Notes: generated by a model from the sequence alone, not told the origin. DNA of 64,000 nt from Aestuariirhabdus sp049985285 (GCF_049985285.1 NZ_JBNIEU010000003.1:310001-374000), one strand, 5' to 3'. Shown: positions 17,319 to 24,955, counted from the stretch's first letter. Numbers and translations: made by a program.

Positions 17319-18413
17319 ATGCCCGAACTGAGTCGACCGCTTGTAGAGCAAGCCATCCGCAACTATCAGGACCCCTACCTGAAGGGCGATCTTATTGATG
17401 CCGGAGCGGTAGAGTCGATTGCAATTGAGGGGGGTGAAGTTAAGGTTTCAATCTGCCTCTCTTACCCTGCCGGTGGTCTATGCAATGGGATTGGGCAACT
17501 GGTTTCCAGCGCTATCAGTAACCTTGATGGGGTTACCGATGCTCAGGTCCAGGTGCGTTTTGAGATCCCTTCGCACCCCGGTCAACATAACCTAGAGGCC
17601 CTCTCGCGGGTTAAAAACGTGGTTGCGGTCGCATCGGGCAAGGGGGGGGTTGGCAAGTCGACCACCGCGGTCAATCTGGCGCTGGCGTTGAGTGTCGAAG
17701 GTGCCCGGGTCGGCGTGTTGGATGCCGATATCTATGGCCCCAGCCTTGGTTTGATGCTTGGTGTTTCCGAGGGTTCTCGCCCCCAGGTGCGCGACCAAAA
17801 GTGGTTCGTGCCGATTGAAGCCCAGGGTTTGAAACTAATGTCGATGGCATTTCTGACCGACGATCGCACGCCCGTGGTATGGCGCGGGCCTATGGCCAGC
17901 GGCGCGCTACAGCAGCTGATCACACAAACGGAGTGGGGCGAACTCGATTATCTGGTGGTGGATATGCCCCCGGGTACGGGTGATATCCAGTTGACCCTTT
18001 CCCAGCAGGTGCCGCTTGCCGGAGCGGTGATCGTTACCACGCCACAGGACCTGGCTCTGCTGGATGCGAAAAAAGGTGTCGAGATGTTCCAGAAGGTGAA
18101 CGTGCCTGTGTTGGGGATCGTGGAGAATATGGCGGTTCATATATGCAGTCAGTGTGGACATTCCGAGCACCTGTTTGGCGAAGGAGGGGGGACCCATATT
18201 GCGGAGCTGTACAACACCGACCTGCTGGCTTCGATGCCGCTATCGATGAGTATTCGCGAGCAGGTGGATAAGGGGCAGCCCACGGTGGCGGCAGAGCCCG
18301 ATGGCCAACTCGCCACGATCTACCGTGAAGTGGCACGGCAGGTCGGTGCGACCCTGTCTATTCGCACCGCGCTGGCGGTGGCGGCACCTTCGATCTCTAT
18401 TAGCGAAGACTAG
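17319..18413 (+). CDS. apbC: Mrp/ApbC-family iron-sulfur cluster carrier ATPase
   Basis: P-loop ATPase that binds and transfers [4Fe-4S] clusters. An N-terminal MIP18/DUF59 domain (about 1-85) is followed by a deviant Walker A GKGGVGKSTT (107-116), the Walker B region LVVDMPPGTGD, and the cluster-binding pair C276-x2-C279. 364 residues, typical. The ATG at 17319 follows GGAG by 7 bases. The metG-mrp-dcd neighbourhood is a conserved one in this group. Confidence 0.95.
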   Translation: MPELSRPLVEQAIRNYQDPYLKGDLIDAGAVESIAIEGGEVKVSICLSYPAGGLCNGIGQLVSSAISNLDGVTDAQVQVRFEIPSHPGQHNLEALSRVKNVVAVASGKGGVGKSTTAVNLALALSVEGARVGVLDADIYGPSLGLMLGVSEGSRPQVRDQKWFVPIEAQGLKLMSMAFLTDDRTPVVWRGPMASGALQQLITQTEWGELDYLVVDMPPGTGDIQLTLSQQVPLAGAVIVTTPQDLALLDAKKGVEMFQKVNVPVLGIVENMAVHICSQCGHSEHLFGEGGGTHIAELYNTDLLASMPLSMSIREQVDKGQPTVAAEPDGQLATIYREVARQVGATLSIRTALAVAAPSISISED

Positions 18414-18422
18414 GAGCCAGCG

Positions 18423-19010
18423 ATGCGATACTGCGACAGGGATATCAAGCAACTACTGCAGCAGGAGCGCATCGCAATAGATCCAACGCCTCCTGAGGAG
18501 GCGATCAGCGGGGTTAGTGTTGACCTGAGGCTAGGTAATAGCTTTCGGGTGTTTAACGATCATGCGGCCCCCTTCGTGGATCTGAGTGGTCCGCGAGAGG
18601 ATATTGAGCGGGTTCTCGATTCGATTATGAGTCGGGAGATTTTGCTGGGTGAGGAGGACTCGTTTTTCCTTCATCCTGGCGAACTTGCGCTGGCGGTGAC
18701 CCTTGAATCGATCACGCTTCCCGACGATATCGTGGGTTGGCTGGATGGCCGCTCATCACTGGCTCGCCTGGGGTTGATGGTTCATGTCACGGCTCATCGG
18801 ATCGACCCCGGTTGGAGCGGCCAGATCGTGCTGGAGTTTTTCAATGGTGGCAAACTGCCATTGGCACTCAAGCCGGGCATGACCATTGGGGCCATTAACT
18901 TCGAAGCCCTGAGTGGCCCGGCGGAAAAGCCTTATAATCGCCGTAAGGATGCCAAGTATCACAACCAAAACGGTGCCGTTGCCAGCCGAATTAATCGCGA
19001 CGAGGGCTAG
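18423..19010 (+). CDS. dcd: dCTP deaminase
   Basis: Trimeric enzyme deaminating dCTP to dUTP for dTMP synthesis. 195 residues with the dUTPase-fold motifs VSVDLRLGN, GRSSLARLGL and HRIDPGWSGQIVLE (the Glu is catalytic). Strong AGGAG precedes the ATG by 6 bases, 9 bp after the mrp stop, so it is cotranscribed with mrp. Confidence 0.96.
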   Translation: MRYCDRDIKQLLQQERIAIDPTPPEEAISGVSVDLRLGNSFRVFNDHAAPFVDLSGPREDIERVLDSIMSREILLGEEDSFFLHPGELALAVTLESITLPDDIVGWLDGRSSLARLGLMVHVTAHRIDPGWSGQIVLEFFNGGKLPLALKPGMTIGAINFEALSGPAEKPYNRRKDAKYHNQNGAVASRINRDEG

Positions 19011-19018
19011 GGGGGCAG

Positions 19019-19468
19019 GTGCTGGACTCCCTGTTGGCGGACCTGCTGCTATTGGCGGGAACTGCATTTCTGGCCGCTACTCTGGTGCCTTTCTCTTCTG
19101 AGGCTCTGCTGGCAACCCTGCAACACCGGGGAATTGATCCCGCCGCGCTTTGGATAGCTGCAACGCTCGGCAACACCCTGGGGGCTTGCCTGAATTGGCA
19201 GCTGGGCCGCTATCTGCTTCATTTTAGTGACCGGCGCTGGTTCCCTTTTGATACCCAGCAGTTAGAGCGCGCCCAGCTTAGTTTCAATCGCTGGGGGCTG
19301 TGGTCTTTGCTGCTGAGCTGGGTGCCGGTGATAGGTGATCCCATCACCTTTGCCGCTGGCGTTATGCGGGTGCGGTTCCTGACCTTTGTGTTGATGGTAT
19401 TACTGGCCAAGGGGCTCCGTTACGGGGCGGTGATTGGCATCACTGCCGGCGTACTGGCTACTTTTTAA
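19019..19468 (+). CDS. YqaA/DedA-like inner-membrane protein
   Basis: 149 residues, hydrophobic, with about four membrane segments. Features seen: LVPFSSEALLATL near the N-terminus, a Gly/Asn-rich re-entrant-like GNTLGACLNWQLGRYL, WSLLLSWVPVIGDPITFAAGVMRV and a final hydrophobic helix. This fits the YqaA family of the SNARE-associated/DedA-like superfamily, for which lipid or undecaprenyl-phosphate transport has been shown in other members; function here is not established. The GTG at 19019 is preceded by GGGGGCAG, 8 bp after dcd. Confidence 0.82.
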   Translation: MLDSLLADLLLLAGTAFLAATLVPFSSEALLATLQHRGIDPAALWIAATLGNTLGACLNWQLGRYLLHFSDRRWFPFDTQQLERAQLSFNRWGLWSLLLSWVPVIGDPITFAAGVMRVRFLTFVLMVLLAKGLRYGAVIGITAGVLATF

Positions 19469-19506
19469 GAGCCTCGCGCTACCTTTTGCGTTCATCCTTT
19501 CCTTTG

Positions 19507-19520
19507 TTGATATGCATCAA
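19507..19520. promoter_or_regulatory. FNR/Anr box 1 upstream of the CBS-pair gene
   Basis: TTGAT-ATGC-ATCAA, an exact match to the FNR/Anr consensus TTGAT-N4-ATCAA, 125 bp upstream of the CBS-pair gene. It forms the left arm of a perfect 16-bp inverted repeat (19507-19522 with 19537-19552). Centre to centre it is 32 bp (three helical turns) from box 2. Confidence 0.78.
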
Positions 19521-19538
19521 ACGCTGCACTCGGGGTGT

Positions 19539-19552
19539 TTGATGCATATCAA
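19539..19552. promoter_or_regulatory. FNR/Anr box 2 upstream of the CBS-pair gene
   Basis: TTGAT-GCAT-ATCAA, again exact. With the centre at 19545.5, a class II FNR start site would fall near 19587, about 58 bases before the gene; the -10 there is weak. The 14-base spacer between the two arms could also let the RNA fold as a hairpin, but there is no T-run. Confidence 0.78.
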
Positions 19553-19644
19553 TGAGAAAAATGCGACTACTGGTCAGACTCTGTCGCACAGTGCTCCGCG
19601 TAATAACCCGCGCCGGGGCCCGAACGTTGGAATACAGGCACCCA

Positions 19645-20145
19645 ATGAATGACAAAATCGTCAAATTAGCACCGCATTATTCTGGCCGTCGCAAGGGCAG
19701 CGTACTGGATGATCGTGTCGCCGCAGAGATTATGACCACCCGCGTCATGACCGCTTGCGCCGAATGGCCACTTGAGCAGCTGGCCGAGTTCTTCAAGGAG
19801 CACAAAATTTCAGGGGCACCAGTCATTGACGCCACGGGTCGTTTGGCCGGTGTTGTCTCCTTGACCGACATTGTGCGCCAACGCATGAGCGATGATTTTT
19901 ATCGCCCGGAGGAGCGTCTGAGCCCGCAGGGGCAACGCCGGGACGCCGGTGAGAAGTGTGTCAATCAGCTTCAGGTCGCCGACATCATGACCCCGGATGT
20001 TTATGATGTCACCATGAACACCCCCTTGCACAAAGTGGCAGCGATCATGGTCAAAGGTAATATTCATCGTGTGCTGGTTACCCACGATAAAAAGGTGGTT
20101 GGAATTATCTCGTCGCTGGATATGTTGCGGCAAGAGGTGAGTTAG
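19645..20145 (+). CDS. CBS-domain pair protein
   Basis: 166 residues made almost entirely of two CBS domains: AAEIMTTRVMTA...GVVSLTDIVRQR (about 28-85) and VADIMTPDVYDV...GIISSLDMLRQE (about 110-163). CBS pairs sense adenine nucleotides or related ligands. The frame is open from 19552, but the ATG at 19645 (MNDKIVKLAP) is the first that leaves the FNR boxes outside the gene. It stands alone between two exact FNR boxes and a terminator, so it is its own transcription unit, probably induced or repressed with oxygen shift. Partner unknown. Confidence 0.85.
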   Translation: MNDKIVKLAPHYSGRRKGSVLDDRVAAEIMTTRVMTACAEWPLEQLAEFFKEHKISGAPVIDATGRLAGVVSLTDIVRQRMSDDFYRPEERLSPQGQRRDAGEKCVNQLQVADIMTPDVYDVTMNTPLHKVAAIMVKGNIHRVLVTHDKKVVGIISSLDMLRQEVS

Positions 20146-20203
20146 GGTTTTGATTCGCAATGAGCGGTTCAATGGCTTGGCCGCTCGTTTGTGTTTCACG
20201 GCA

Positions 20204-20234
20204 AGCCGCAACACCCCGGTGTTGCGGCTTTTTT
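20204..20234 (+). terminator. rho-independent terminator of the CBS-pair gene
   Basis: AGCCGCAACACC pairs perfectly with GGTGTTGCGGCT around a tiny CC centre (effective loop of 4-6 bases), followed by six Ts. It begins 59 bases after the stop. Confidence 0.85.
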
Positions 20235-20245
20235 ATGTACAGGAT

Positions 20246-20480
20246 GTACGGGCCGTTAGCTGCGCTCCTGCGCAATCGGCGCTTCCCACATCCCTGTCGG
20301 TCGTATGCCACGAGAGCCATGGACGGGCCGGTTAGCGCTCCTGCCAAATCGGCACTTCCCACATCCCTGTCGGTCGTATGCCACGAGAGCCATGGACGGG
20401 CCGATTAGTGCTCCTGCCAAATCGGCACTTCCCACATCTGTAGGTCGAAGCTTCAGATGGGGCGTTCCGCGCTCCTGCCA
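20246..20480. repeat. 73-bp tandem repeat, REP-like
   Basis: Two near-identical 73-bp units (20264-20336, 20337-20409) begin GCTCCTGCNAAATCGGC and include CCCACATCCCTGTCGG and CCATGGACGGGCC. They are preceded by a half unit (from 20246, GTACGGGCCGTTAGC) and followed by a third unit that matches only to 20438 and a final GCTCCTGCCA at 20471. Units differ at a few bases. The type resembles dispersed intergenic repeats of marine gammaproteobacteria. Open frames through it are repeat translations and not genes. Confidence 0.85.
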
Positions 20481-20731
20481 GGGAGGATTTCATGTCTTCC
20501 GGCGGGTCTTTGTGGCCTATTGGCGCGATTTTCAGATGGCGTAAAAATCAACCAGTCGGTGTGGATTGAGGTGATCTAAATGGCATTTGGGGCTGATGTT
20601 TGCTGGCGCAACAAAAAAGTCATTCAGCAGCTTTTTGGGCTTGACGAAGAGTTAAACCCTTGCCGCTTCAGGGGTCACGTATGAGCGATAGTCAGCTTTC
20701 AAAGGCAGCGAAATTCACGGCTTTTGCTTTA

Positions 20732-20745
20732 TTGATCTGTGTCAA
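20732..20745. promoter_or_regulatory. near-consensus FNR/Anr box upstream of nrdD
   Basis: TTGAT-CTGT-GTCAA, one mismatch from the FNR/Anr consensus, centred 66 bp upstream of the exact box. Confidence 0.5.
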
Positions 20746-20781
20746 TAAAGCAACCTCTCTTATTCAGTAAATTAGCTGCAA

Positions 20782-20797
20782 CCACAACATATAGTGG
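20782..20797. promoter_or_regulatory. NrdR-like box 1 upstream of nrdD
   Basis: CCACAACATATAGTGG, a palindromic match to the NrdR box type ACACWATATATWGTGT. It ends at the base before the exact FNR box. NrdR is the ATP/dATP-sensing repressor of ribonucleotide reductase genes. Confidence 0.6.
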
Positions 20798-20811
20798 TTG
20801 ATATATATCAA
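20798..20811. promoter_or_regulatory. exact FNR/Anr box upstream of nrdD
   Basis: TTGAT-ATAT-ATCAA matches the consensus at all ten fixed positions. Centre is 88 bp upstream of the nrdD ATG. Anaerobic activation of class III ribonucleotide reductase by FNR/Anr is well known in gammaproteobacteria. Confidence 0.8.
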
Positions 20812-20813
20812 CA

Positions 20814-20829
20814 ACACTAAATGTGCGAT
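20814..20829. promoter_or_regulatory. NrdR-like box 2 upstream of nrdD (weak)
   Basis: ACACTAAATGTGCGAT matches the NrdR box well in the left half only. It begins exactly 32 bp after box 1, the roughly three-turn spacing typical of NrdR box pairs, which is the main support. Confidence 0.42.
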
Positions 20830-20892
20830 AGTTGATCTGGCCGTTTTGATCAGATTGTCGCCAGATTCCCGACAGAAAGCAGGTACAGATTA

Positions 20893-22941
20893 ATGATTAA
20901 GGATCAGATCCAGATCAACGAGCCGTTGCCCCTGACCATCAAGAAGCGCGATGGCAAGGAGTGTGTATTCGACACCGCCAAGATCTACAAGGCGGTAGAG
21001 TTGGCGGGCGAAGCCAGCAAGGAATACGGACCCGAGCAGGCCGTTGAGCTAACCAGGAAGGTTTTGAAGGTTGTTAGCTTCCGCTATACCCGTGAGGTGC
21101 CCAGCGTTGAGCAGGTACAGGATGTCGTCGAGCAGGTATTGGCGATGTCAGAGTACTTCCAGACCGCGAAGGCGTACATTCTCTACCGTCAAACTCACAA
21201 GCAGATCCGTAGTGATCGTAAGACCTTGCTCGACGTGGAATCTTCCATGGATGAGTACCTCGACCAGCTTGACTGGCGAGTTAAGGCGAACGCTAATCAG
21301 GGTTATTCGCTCGGGGGCATGATCCTCAACGTTTCCGGTAAGGTCGTTGCCAACTATTGGTTGAACCATGTCTATCCTCCCGAGATCGGCCAGGCCCACC
21401 GTAATGCGGATATGCACGTACACGACCTCGATATGCTCGCCGGCTACTGCGCTGGCTGGTCCCTGCGTACACTGCTGCATGAAGGTTTTAACGGTGTACC
21501 CGGTAAAATTGAAGCGGCGGCCCCCAAGCACCTTTCCAGCGCGATCGGGCAGATGGTTAATTTCCTCGGCACCCTGCAAAACGAATGGGCTGGCGCCCAG
21601 GCGTTCAGTTCCTTTGACACTTACCTGGCTCCTTTCGTACGCAACGACAAGATGGCCTACGGGGACGTTAAGCAGTGCATTCAGGAGTTCATCTATAACC
21701 TGAACGTGCCGTCGCGCTGGGGAACCCAAACTCCGTTCACTAACATTACCCTGGATTGGGTATGTCCTGAGGATCTGCGCGAACAGATTCCGGTGATCGC
21801 GGGCCAAGAGATGCCGTTTGCCTATGGCGACCTGGCCGATGAGATGGCGATGATCAATCGCGCGTACATCGAAGTAATGATGGCCGGTGATGCCATGGGG
21901 CGTGTATTCACCTTCCCGATCCCGACCTATAACGTGACCAAGGATTTCGATTGGGACAGCGAAAACTCGGATATGTTGTTCGAAATGGCGGCAAAATATG
22001 GCCTGCCTTACTTCCAGAACTTCCTCAACTCCGACCTGACACCCAATATGGTTCGTTCCATGTGCTGCCGCTTGCAGCTCGATCTTCGGGAACTGCTCAA
22101 GCGGGGTAATGGCCTCTTTGGTTCGGCGGAGCAGACCGGTTCGCTGGGCGTGGTTACCATCAACTGTGCACGCCTTGGGTTCCTGTTCAAGGGCAATCGT
22201 GAAGGGCTACTGGCCCGTCTTGACGAGCTGTTGAATCTGGCGCGCAATAGTCTGGAGATCAAGCGTAAGGTGATACAAAGCTATATTGATGCGGGCTTGT
22301 TCCCCTACACCAAACGCTATCTGGGTACCCTGCGTAATCATTTCTCCACCATCGGAGTGAATGGTGTCAACGAAATGATCCGTAACTTTACTTCCGATCA
22401 ACTGGATATCGCCAGTCCTGCCGGGCACCAACTGGCGGTAGATCTGCTGGATCACATCCGTGGACGCATGCAGGAGTTCCAGGAGGAGACCGGTCACCTG
22501 TACAACCTGGAGGCGACACCGGCCGAAGGTACGACCTATCGCCTGGCCAAGGAAGATCGCAAGCGCTTTGATGGCATCATTCAGGCGGGTACTGAGGAGA
22601 AGCCTTACTATACAAACTCCTCGCAGTTACCCGTTGGTCATACCGACGACCCCTTCGAGGCGCTGGCAATGCAGGACGAACTGCAGTGCAAATACACCGG
22701 TGGCACCGTGCTGCACCTGTATATGAACGAGCGGATCTCCTCCACGGACGCGTGCAAGAAGCTGGTGCAGCGTTCACTAACCAATTTCCGTTTGCCCTAT
22801 ATCACCATTACCCCAACCTTCTCTATCTGCCCGACTCACGGCTATCTCAAGGGAGAGCATGAATTCTGCCCGACCTGCGATCAGGAACTTCTGGCAGAGA
22901 AGGCCCGGAAGAGTCAAGGCCAGCAAAAGCAGGCCGTTTAA
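20893..22941 (+). CDS. nrdD: anaerobic ribonucleoside-triphosphate reductase, catalytic part without the glycyl-radical tail
   Basis: Class III ribonucleotide reductase making dNTPs without oxygen. An ATP-cone domain (about 14-105, TIKKRDGKECVFDTAKIYKAV) is followed by the barrel domain, with catalytic-Cys-type segments SMCCRLQLDLRELL and TINCARLGF. The protein ends soon after the zinc site C646-x2-H649, C659-x2-C662 and lacks the RVxGY glycyl-radical motif that normally closes NrdD. That motif is in the separate small gene starting 18 bp downstream. 682 residues. Preceded by FNR and NrdR-like boxes; a GCAGGTACAG ribosome-binding region precedes the ATG. Confidence 0.95.
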   Translation: MIKDQIQINEPLPLTIKKRDGKECVFDTAKIYKAVELAGEASKEYGPEQAVELTRKVLKVVSFRYTREVPSVEQVQDVVEQVLAMSEYFQTAKAYILYRQTHKQIRSDRKTLLDVESSMDEYLDQLDWRVKANANQGYSLGGMILNVSGKVVANYWLNHVYPPEIGQAHRNADMHVHDLDMLAGYCAGWSLRTLLHEGFNGVPGKIEAAAPKHLSSAIGQMVNFLGTLQNEWAGAQAFSSFDTYLAPFVRNDKMAYGDVKQCIQEFIYNLNVPSRWGTQTPFTNITLDWVCPEDLREQIPVIAGQEMPFAYGDLADEMAMINRAYIEVMMAGDAMGRVFTFPIPTYNVTKDFDWDSENSDMLFEMAAKYGLPYFQNFLNSDLTPNMVRSMCCRLQLDLRELLKRGNGLFGSAEQTGSLGVVTINCARLGFLFKGNREGLLARLDELLNLARNSLEIKRKVIQSYIDAGLFPYTKRYLGTLRNHFSTIGVNGVNEMIRNFTSDQLDIASPAGHQLAVDLLDHIRGRMQEFQEETGHLYNLEATPAEGTTYRLAKEDRKRFDGIIQAGTEEKPYYTNSSQLPVGHTDDPFEALAMQDELQCKYTGGTVLHLYMNERISSTDACKKLVQRSLTNFRLPYITITPTFSICPTHGYLKGEHEFCPTCDQELLAEKARKSQGQQKQAV

Positions 22942-22959
22942 CACACAAGGAGCGATACC

Positions 22960-23118
22960 ATGAGCAATGATGTACAGATTAAACTGGAAGAGCACGAACG
23001 TCAGCGTTGTGAAGTTTGGACTCGTGTAATGGGCTATCATCGTCCGGTGTCTGCGTTCAATCCGGGTAAGCAATCCGAATACGCAGAGCGCAAGCAGTTT
23101 GTAGAACGCCTCCAGTGA
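22960..23118 (+). CDS. NrdD glycyl-radical domain as a separate 52-residue protein
   Basis: ATG at 22960 with AAGGAG seven bases upstream, TGA at 23116-23118. The sequence contains CEVWTRVMGYHRPVSAFNPGK, in which R22-V-M-G25-Y matches the glycyl-radical loop of NrdD and Gly25 would carry the radical; C17 and the FNxGKxxEYxER end are also as in full-length NrdD C-termini. The nrdD stop (TAA, 22939-22941) is genuine in this sequence and the small gene has its own start and ribosome-binding site, so this looks like a stable gene split and not a simple frameshift. Its stop overlaps the nrdG start (GTGA). Confidence 0.88.
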   Translation: MSNDVQIKLEEHERQRCEVWTRVMGYHRPVSAFNPGKQSEYAERKQFVERLQ

Positions 23119-23846
23119 TTGAGGTTGGCGTTCGCGCCAATGCCACCATACCCCCGGTCCCGCTAAGGATCGGGGGTATGGTGCCTATGAGCAGTGTGGA
23201 TTTTCCCGATCAGCTCAGCGCGGTACTGTTCTGCCAAGGCTGCAACTGGCGTTGCCACTACTGCCATAACCCCCATTTGATGGCGGTGGATGCCGAAGAG
23301 CTGGTCAGCTGGGAAGACGTGCTCGATTTCCTTCGCCAGCGTCAAGGTCTGCTCGACGCCGTTGTTTTTAGTGGTGGCGAACCTTTGCTGCAGCAGAGCC
23401 TGGAGGCCGCAATCGATGCAGTGCGTGAGCTGGGTTTCCGGGTTGCGTTGCACACCTCCGGGAGCATTCCGGAACGCTTTGCTCGTATACTTCCAAAAGT
23501 TGATTGGGTCGGGCTGGATATCAAAGCCCTGCCAGCGGACTGTCAGTCGGTTACTACGATCGCCAGTAGTGGCGATAAGAGCTGGCAAAGCCTGCGCCTG
23601 TTGCTCGACAGCGGGGTGGCTCATGAGGTGCGCACAACGGTTCACTGGAGCCTGATGGGTCCGCAACAGGTGGTGGCGTTAGGTGAACGCCTGGTGTCCG
23701 AAGGGGTCGAACGGTTTGTGTTGCAAGACTGTCGTGATGATCACTGCTTGAACCCGGATCTGGGCGAGTCCTGGATCGATCCCCTTGAGTTACAACCGGT
23801 GCTGACTCGCCTCAGTGCGAGCTTTACTCATTTCAGTTTTCGCTAA
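23115..23846 (+). CDS. nrdG: anaerobic ribonucleotide reductase activating protein (NrdG2-type radical SAM)
   Basis: Radical-SAM enzyme that installs the glycyl radical on NrdD. The [4Fe-4S]/SAM motif is C43-x3-C47-x2-C50 (GCNWRCHYCHN), and FSGGEPLLQ is the SAM-binding GGE motif. At 243 residues with the LRIGGMVPMSSVDFPD entry it fits the NrdG2 subfamily (TIGR02495), known to pair with divergent NrdD proteins and NrdR boxes. The GTG at 23115 overlaps the stop of the radical-domain gene; ATG 23178 is an internal alternative that would remove the conserved start. Confidence 0.92.
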   Translation: MIEVGVRANATIPPVPLRIGGMVPMSSVDFPDQLSAVLFCQGCNWRCHYCHNPHLMAVDAEELVSWEDVLDFLRQRQGLLDAVVFSGGEPLLQQSLEAAIDAVRELGFRVALHTSGSIPERFARILPKVDWVGLDIKALPADCQSVTTIASSGDKSWQSLRLLLDSGVAHEVRTTVHWSLMGPQQVVALGERLVSEGVERFVLQDCRDDHCLNPDLGESWIDPLELQPVLTRLSASFTHFSFR

Positions 23847-23870
23847 GGGCGGTGACGGATAAATAGTTAA

Positions 23871-23912
23871 AAACCTATCGCTGCCACTGCAGGTGCAGCG
23901 ATAGGTTTTTTT
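23871..23912. terminator. bidirectional rho-independent terminator, nrdG/dapD
   Basis: AAACCTATCGCTGC (23871-23884) pairs perfectly with GCAGCGATAGGTTT (23895-23908), flanked by As on the left and a T-run on the right, so it can serve both convergent genes. Confidence 0.9.
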
Positions 23913-23917
23913 ATTTA

Positions 23918-24955
23918 TCAGTTGTGGGCGTGCAGTTCTTCGTTGAGCTCGATGGCGGAACGGTTGGTTTTGCACTCCAGGGCGCCACTCAAGGAGTTGC
24001 GACGGAACAGTAGGTCGGATTTTCCTGCCAGGGACGATGCCTTAACCGTTTCCACAATGGTGCCCTGATCGTCGAGCAGTTGCACCTTGGATCCGCCGGT
24101 TACATAGAGCCCCGCCTCGACTGTGCAACGATCTCCCAGTGGGATACCAAGGCCCGCATTAGCACCCAGCAGACAGCCTTCGCCCACGGAAATTATCACG
24201 CTATTGCCTCCCGAGAGGGTGCCCATGGTTGAGCAACCACCGCCGAGGTCGGAGCCCTTGCCGACGATTACACCAGCAGATATGCGGCCTTCGACCATGC
24301 TGGTGCCTTCGGTGCCCGCGTTAAAGTTTACGAAGCCTTCGTGCATGATGGTGGTGCCTTCGCCGATATAGGCACCCAGGCGAACCCGTGCGGTATGGGC
24401 AATGCGCACTCCGGCCGGTACCACGTAGTTGGTCATCTTGGGGAACTTGTCGACAGAGGATACTTCCAGTAACTCGCCTTTGGCGCGAGCCTGCAGCTGG
24501 CGCCGGGGAAGTTCGCTCAGGTCCACAGCGCCCTGGTTGGTCCAGGCGACGTTTGGTAACAGGGGAAAGATGCCGCTGAGATCGGTGCCATGGGGTTTAA
24601 CGTAGCGGTGGGAGATCAGGTGCAGCTTGAGGTATGCCTCGGGTGTGGTCGTGGGTGAGCTGTCGGTCTCGAGAAAAGTAGCGACGGCAGGCTGCTGACT
24701 CTGCACCAGTTCGTCCATGATGGTGGATTGATCATGGAAGTCGGTTTCGGCAATGGCGTCGCGCAGGTCGTTGAGCTGCTCCTGGCTCAATTCGATGCTT
24801 TGGTTGCCGCCCTGATAGCCAACGGCATCACCCAGTTTGCGCACCAGGTCCGGACAGGGGGTAAACAGGGGGTTGGGGTAATACACCTCCAGCCACTCGC
24901 CCTTGTTGTTTTGGGTGCCAATGCCGATGGCGAAACTGAAAAATGGTTTGCTCAT
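23918..24955 (-). CDS. dapD: tetrahydrodipicolinate N-succinyltransferase
   Basis: Succinylates tetrahydrodipicolinate in the DAP/lysine pathway. 345 residues: the longer DapD type found in Pseudomonas, with an N-terminal region and a left-handed beta-helix seen as hexapeptides (VRLGAYIGEGTTIMHEGFVN, GRISAGVIVGKGSDLGGG). AGGA seven bases before the ATG. Upstream in the same direction lie the ArsC-like gene and dapC, the next pathway enzyme. Confidence 0.95.
   Translation of the reverse strand: MSKPFFSFAIGIGTQNNKGEWLEVYYPNPLFTPCPDLVRKLGDAVGYQGGNQSIELSQEQLNDLRDAIAETDFHDQSTIMDELVQSQQPAVATFLETDSSPTTTPEAYLKLHLISHRYVKPHGTDLSGIFPLLPNVAWTNQGAVDLSELPRRQLQARAKGELLEVSSVDKFPKMTNYVVPAGVRIAHTARVRLGAYIGEGTTIMHEGFVNFNAGTEGTSMVEGRISAGVIVGKGSDLGGGCSTMGTLSGGNSVIISVGEGCLLGANAGLGIPLGDRCTVEAGLYVTGGSKVQLLDDQGTIVETVKASSLAGKSDLLFRRNSLSGALECKTNRSAIELNEELHAHN

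Larger units (their letters stand above)
20481..20892. other. regulatory intergenic region upstream of nrdD
   Basis: The gap between the CBS-pair gene and nrdD is 747 bases. The left third holds the terminator and the tandem repeat. 20481-20720 shows no gene or recognisable site. From 20730 it holds the FNR-like and NrdR-like boxes listed separately. A GATAGT hexamer at 20827-20832 could be a -10, and the leader would then be about 55 bases. Confidence 0.5.

Noticed and set aside
20246..20480. Tandem repeat as a CRISPR array
   Set aside because: Units are contiguous with no unique spacers and no cas genes nearby.
20160..20544. Open frames of 62-82 codons with repeated RSYATRAMDGP-type peptides
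   Set aside because: They are translations of the 73-bp tandem repeat, several frames at once, without ribosome-binding sites.
22920..22960. Simple frameshift joining nrdD to the radical domain
   Set aside because: nrdD ends at a clear TAA, then an 18-base gap with a strong ribosome-binding site and ATG; the two frames could not be joined by one base change without losing this signal.
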